Assembly (NCBI GenBank): GCA_021648125.1
Contig: JAKITK010000011.1
Location: 1 to 64,000, forward strand
Reading direction: 5' to 3'
DNA from: Lysobacterales bacterium
GTDB taxonomy: Bacteria > Pseudomonadota > Gammaproteobacteria > Xanthomonadales > SZUA-36
Length of the DNA: 64,000 nt
Shown: positions 63,588-64,000 of the stretch, in pieces
How positions within the stretch are numbered: the first letter of the stretch is position 1
How the letters are laid out: each line of letters starts with the position of its first letter
Translations under genes and position numbers: made by a program
The notes under the pieces: generated by a model
Told to the model about the DNA's origin: nothing
Database searches by the model: none
The model's input: only the letters and a program-made list of their open reading frames with translations

Positions 63588-63997
63588 AGCATTGACCTCG
63601 TTACAAAGGTGGTTTTAACCGCCAGTTTAGCTGCCGCACGGGCAAATGCCTCGCGTGCTACTTCTTCTGTCACACCCTGGATTTCATATAACATCCGGCC
63701 CGGCTGAATTGGGGCTACCCAATACTCAACATTACCCTTACCTTTACCCATACGAACTTCTACCGGCTTTTTGGTAATTGGCTTATCTGGAAACACACGG
63801 ATCCAGAGCTTACCGCCACGACGAACATGACGAGTAATAGCACGACGAGCCGCTTCGATTTGACGAGCGGTAATAAACCCACGAGTCGTAGCTTTCAGTC
63901 CATATTCACCGAAGCTTACGCGGTTGCCACGGTTGGCCATACCACGATTACGACCTTTATGGGTCTTTCTAAATTTTGTTCTTTTAGGCTGTAACAT
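63584..63997 (-). CDS. rplP: 50S ribosomal protein L16
   Basis: A 137-residue L16, complete, with its ATG three bases from the window edge ([60 protein letters not shown]). It helps to place A-site tRNA. The S10 operon continues upstream outside the window. Confidence 0.98.
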   Translation of the reverse strand: MLQPKRTKFRKTHKGRNRGMANRGNRVSFGEYGLKATTRGFITARQIEAARRAITRHVRRGGKLWIRVFPDKPITKKPVEVRMGKGKGNVEYWVAPIQPGRMLYEIQGVTEEVAREAFARAAAKLAVKTTFVTRSML

Positions 63998-64000
63998 TGC

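Noticed and set aside
1-64000. Prophage or integrated plasmid covering part of the window
   Set aside because: No integrase, structural phage genes, replication or conjugation genes are present; the mobile signals are only short remnants and TA modules.

Overview
The window looks like chromosome from a free-living gammaproteobacterium. Supporting signs are the str-spc-alpha ribosomal protein order ending in rpoA-rplQ, the rhlB / trxA-rho divergent pair, an RpoH sigma factor near ftsEX, a type II secretion gspCDEF block, hutUHI, and a prpBCD methylcitrate operon. The very large IPTL-CTERM surface protein and the multidomain secreted protease suggest an aquatic or particle-associated lifestyle (inference; the genus cannot be fixed from this window alone).

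Layout. (1) 1-4000 is an accessory, decayed region. It has a cut-off membrane-anchored gene, a small possibly chimeric protein behind five phased 11-bp repeats, two VapBC-type toxin-antitoxin pairs and a class II Fic protein. It also holds remnants of a group II intron reverse transcriptase, a short-chain dehydrogenase and an IS91-type transposase. (2) 4026-9431 is a compact envelope module: a two-component system is divergent from a three-gene operon (PspA-like, membrane protein, secreted von Willebrand A protein), with two 11-bp direct repeats in the shared promoter region. (3) 9432-10961 is an insertion scar. A third VapBC pair and an IS3-type remnant sit between a partial duplicate of the vWA 3' end and a partial duplicate of the rpoH 3' end. 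(4) 10962-20673 on the minus strand: gspCDEF-ftsEX read as one run, then rpoH with a strongly structured leader; rhlB lies upstream. (5) 20924-22739 on the plus strand: trxA and rho. (6) 22899-32429: one 3176-residue repetitive surface protein. (7) 32740-37190: mdh-prpB-prpC-prpD. (8) 37535-39308: a winged-helix/GHKL-ATPase/STAS-like (DUF4325) fusion protein and a fourth VapBC-type pair. (9) 39593-49976: ggt, bipA/typA, class II DAHP synthase, dsbB and the hutU-hutH-hutI histidine-degradation operon. (10) 50022-53942: a secreted subtilisin-like protease with PA and P domains. (11) 54110-63997: a DUF2007 gene and the alpha and spc operons from rplQ back to rplP, all minus strand; the 38-codon rpmJ is included.

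How the parts fit. The methylcitrate operon carries its own malate dehydrogenase, so succinate made from propionyl-CoA can be turned back into the oxaloacetate that PrpC consumes. The gsp genes build the core of a type II secreton that could export proteins such as the protease. The two-component system very probably senses the envelope and controls the PspA/vWA operon. A short palindrome (GTGGGCAT-AA-ATGCCCAC type) recurs at five intergenic sites and acts as a genome-specific repeat. No tRNA, rRNA or CRISPR array was seen.
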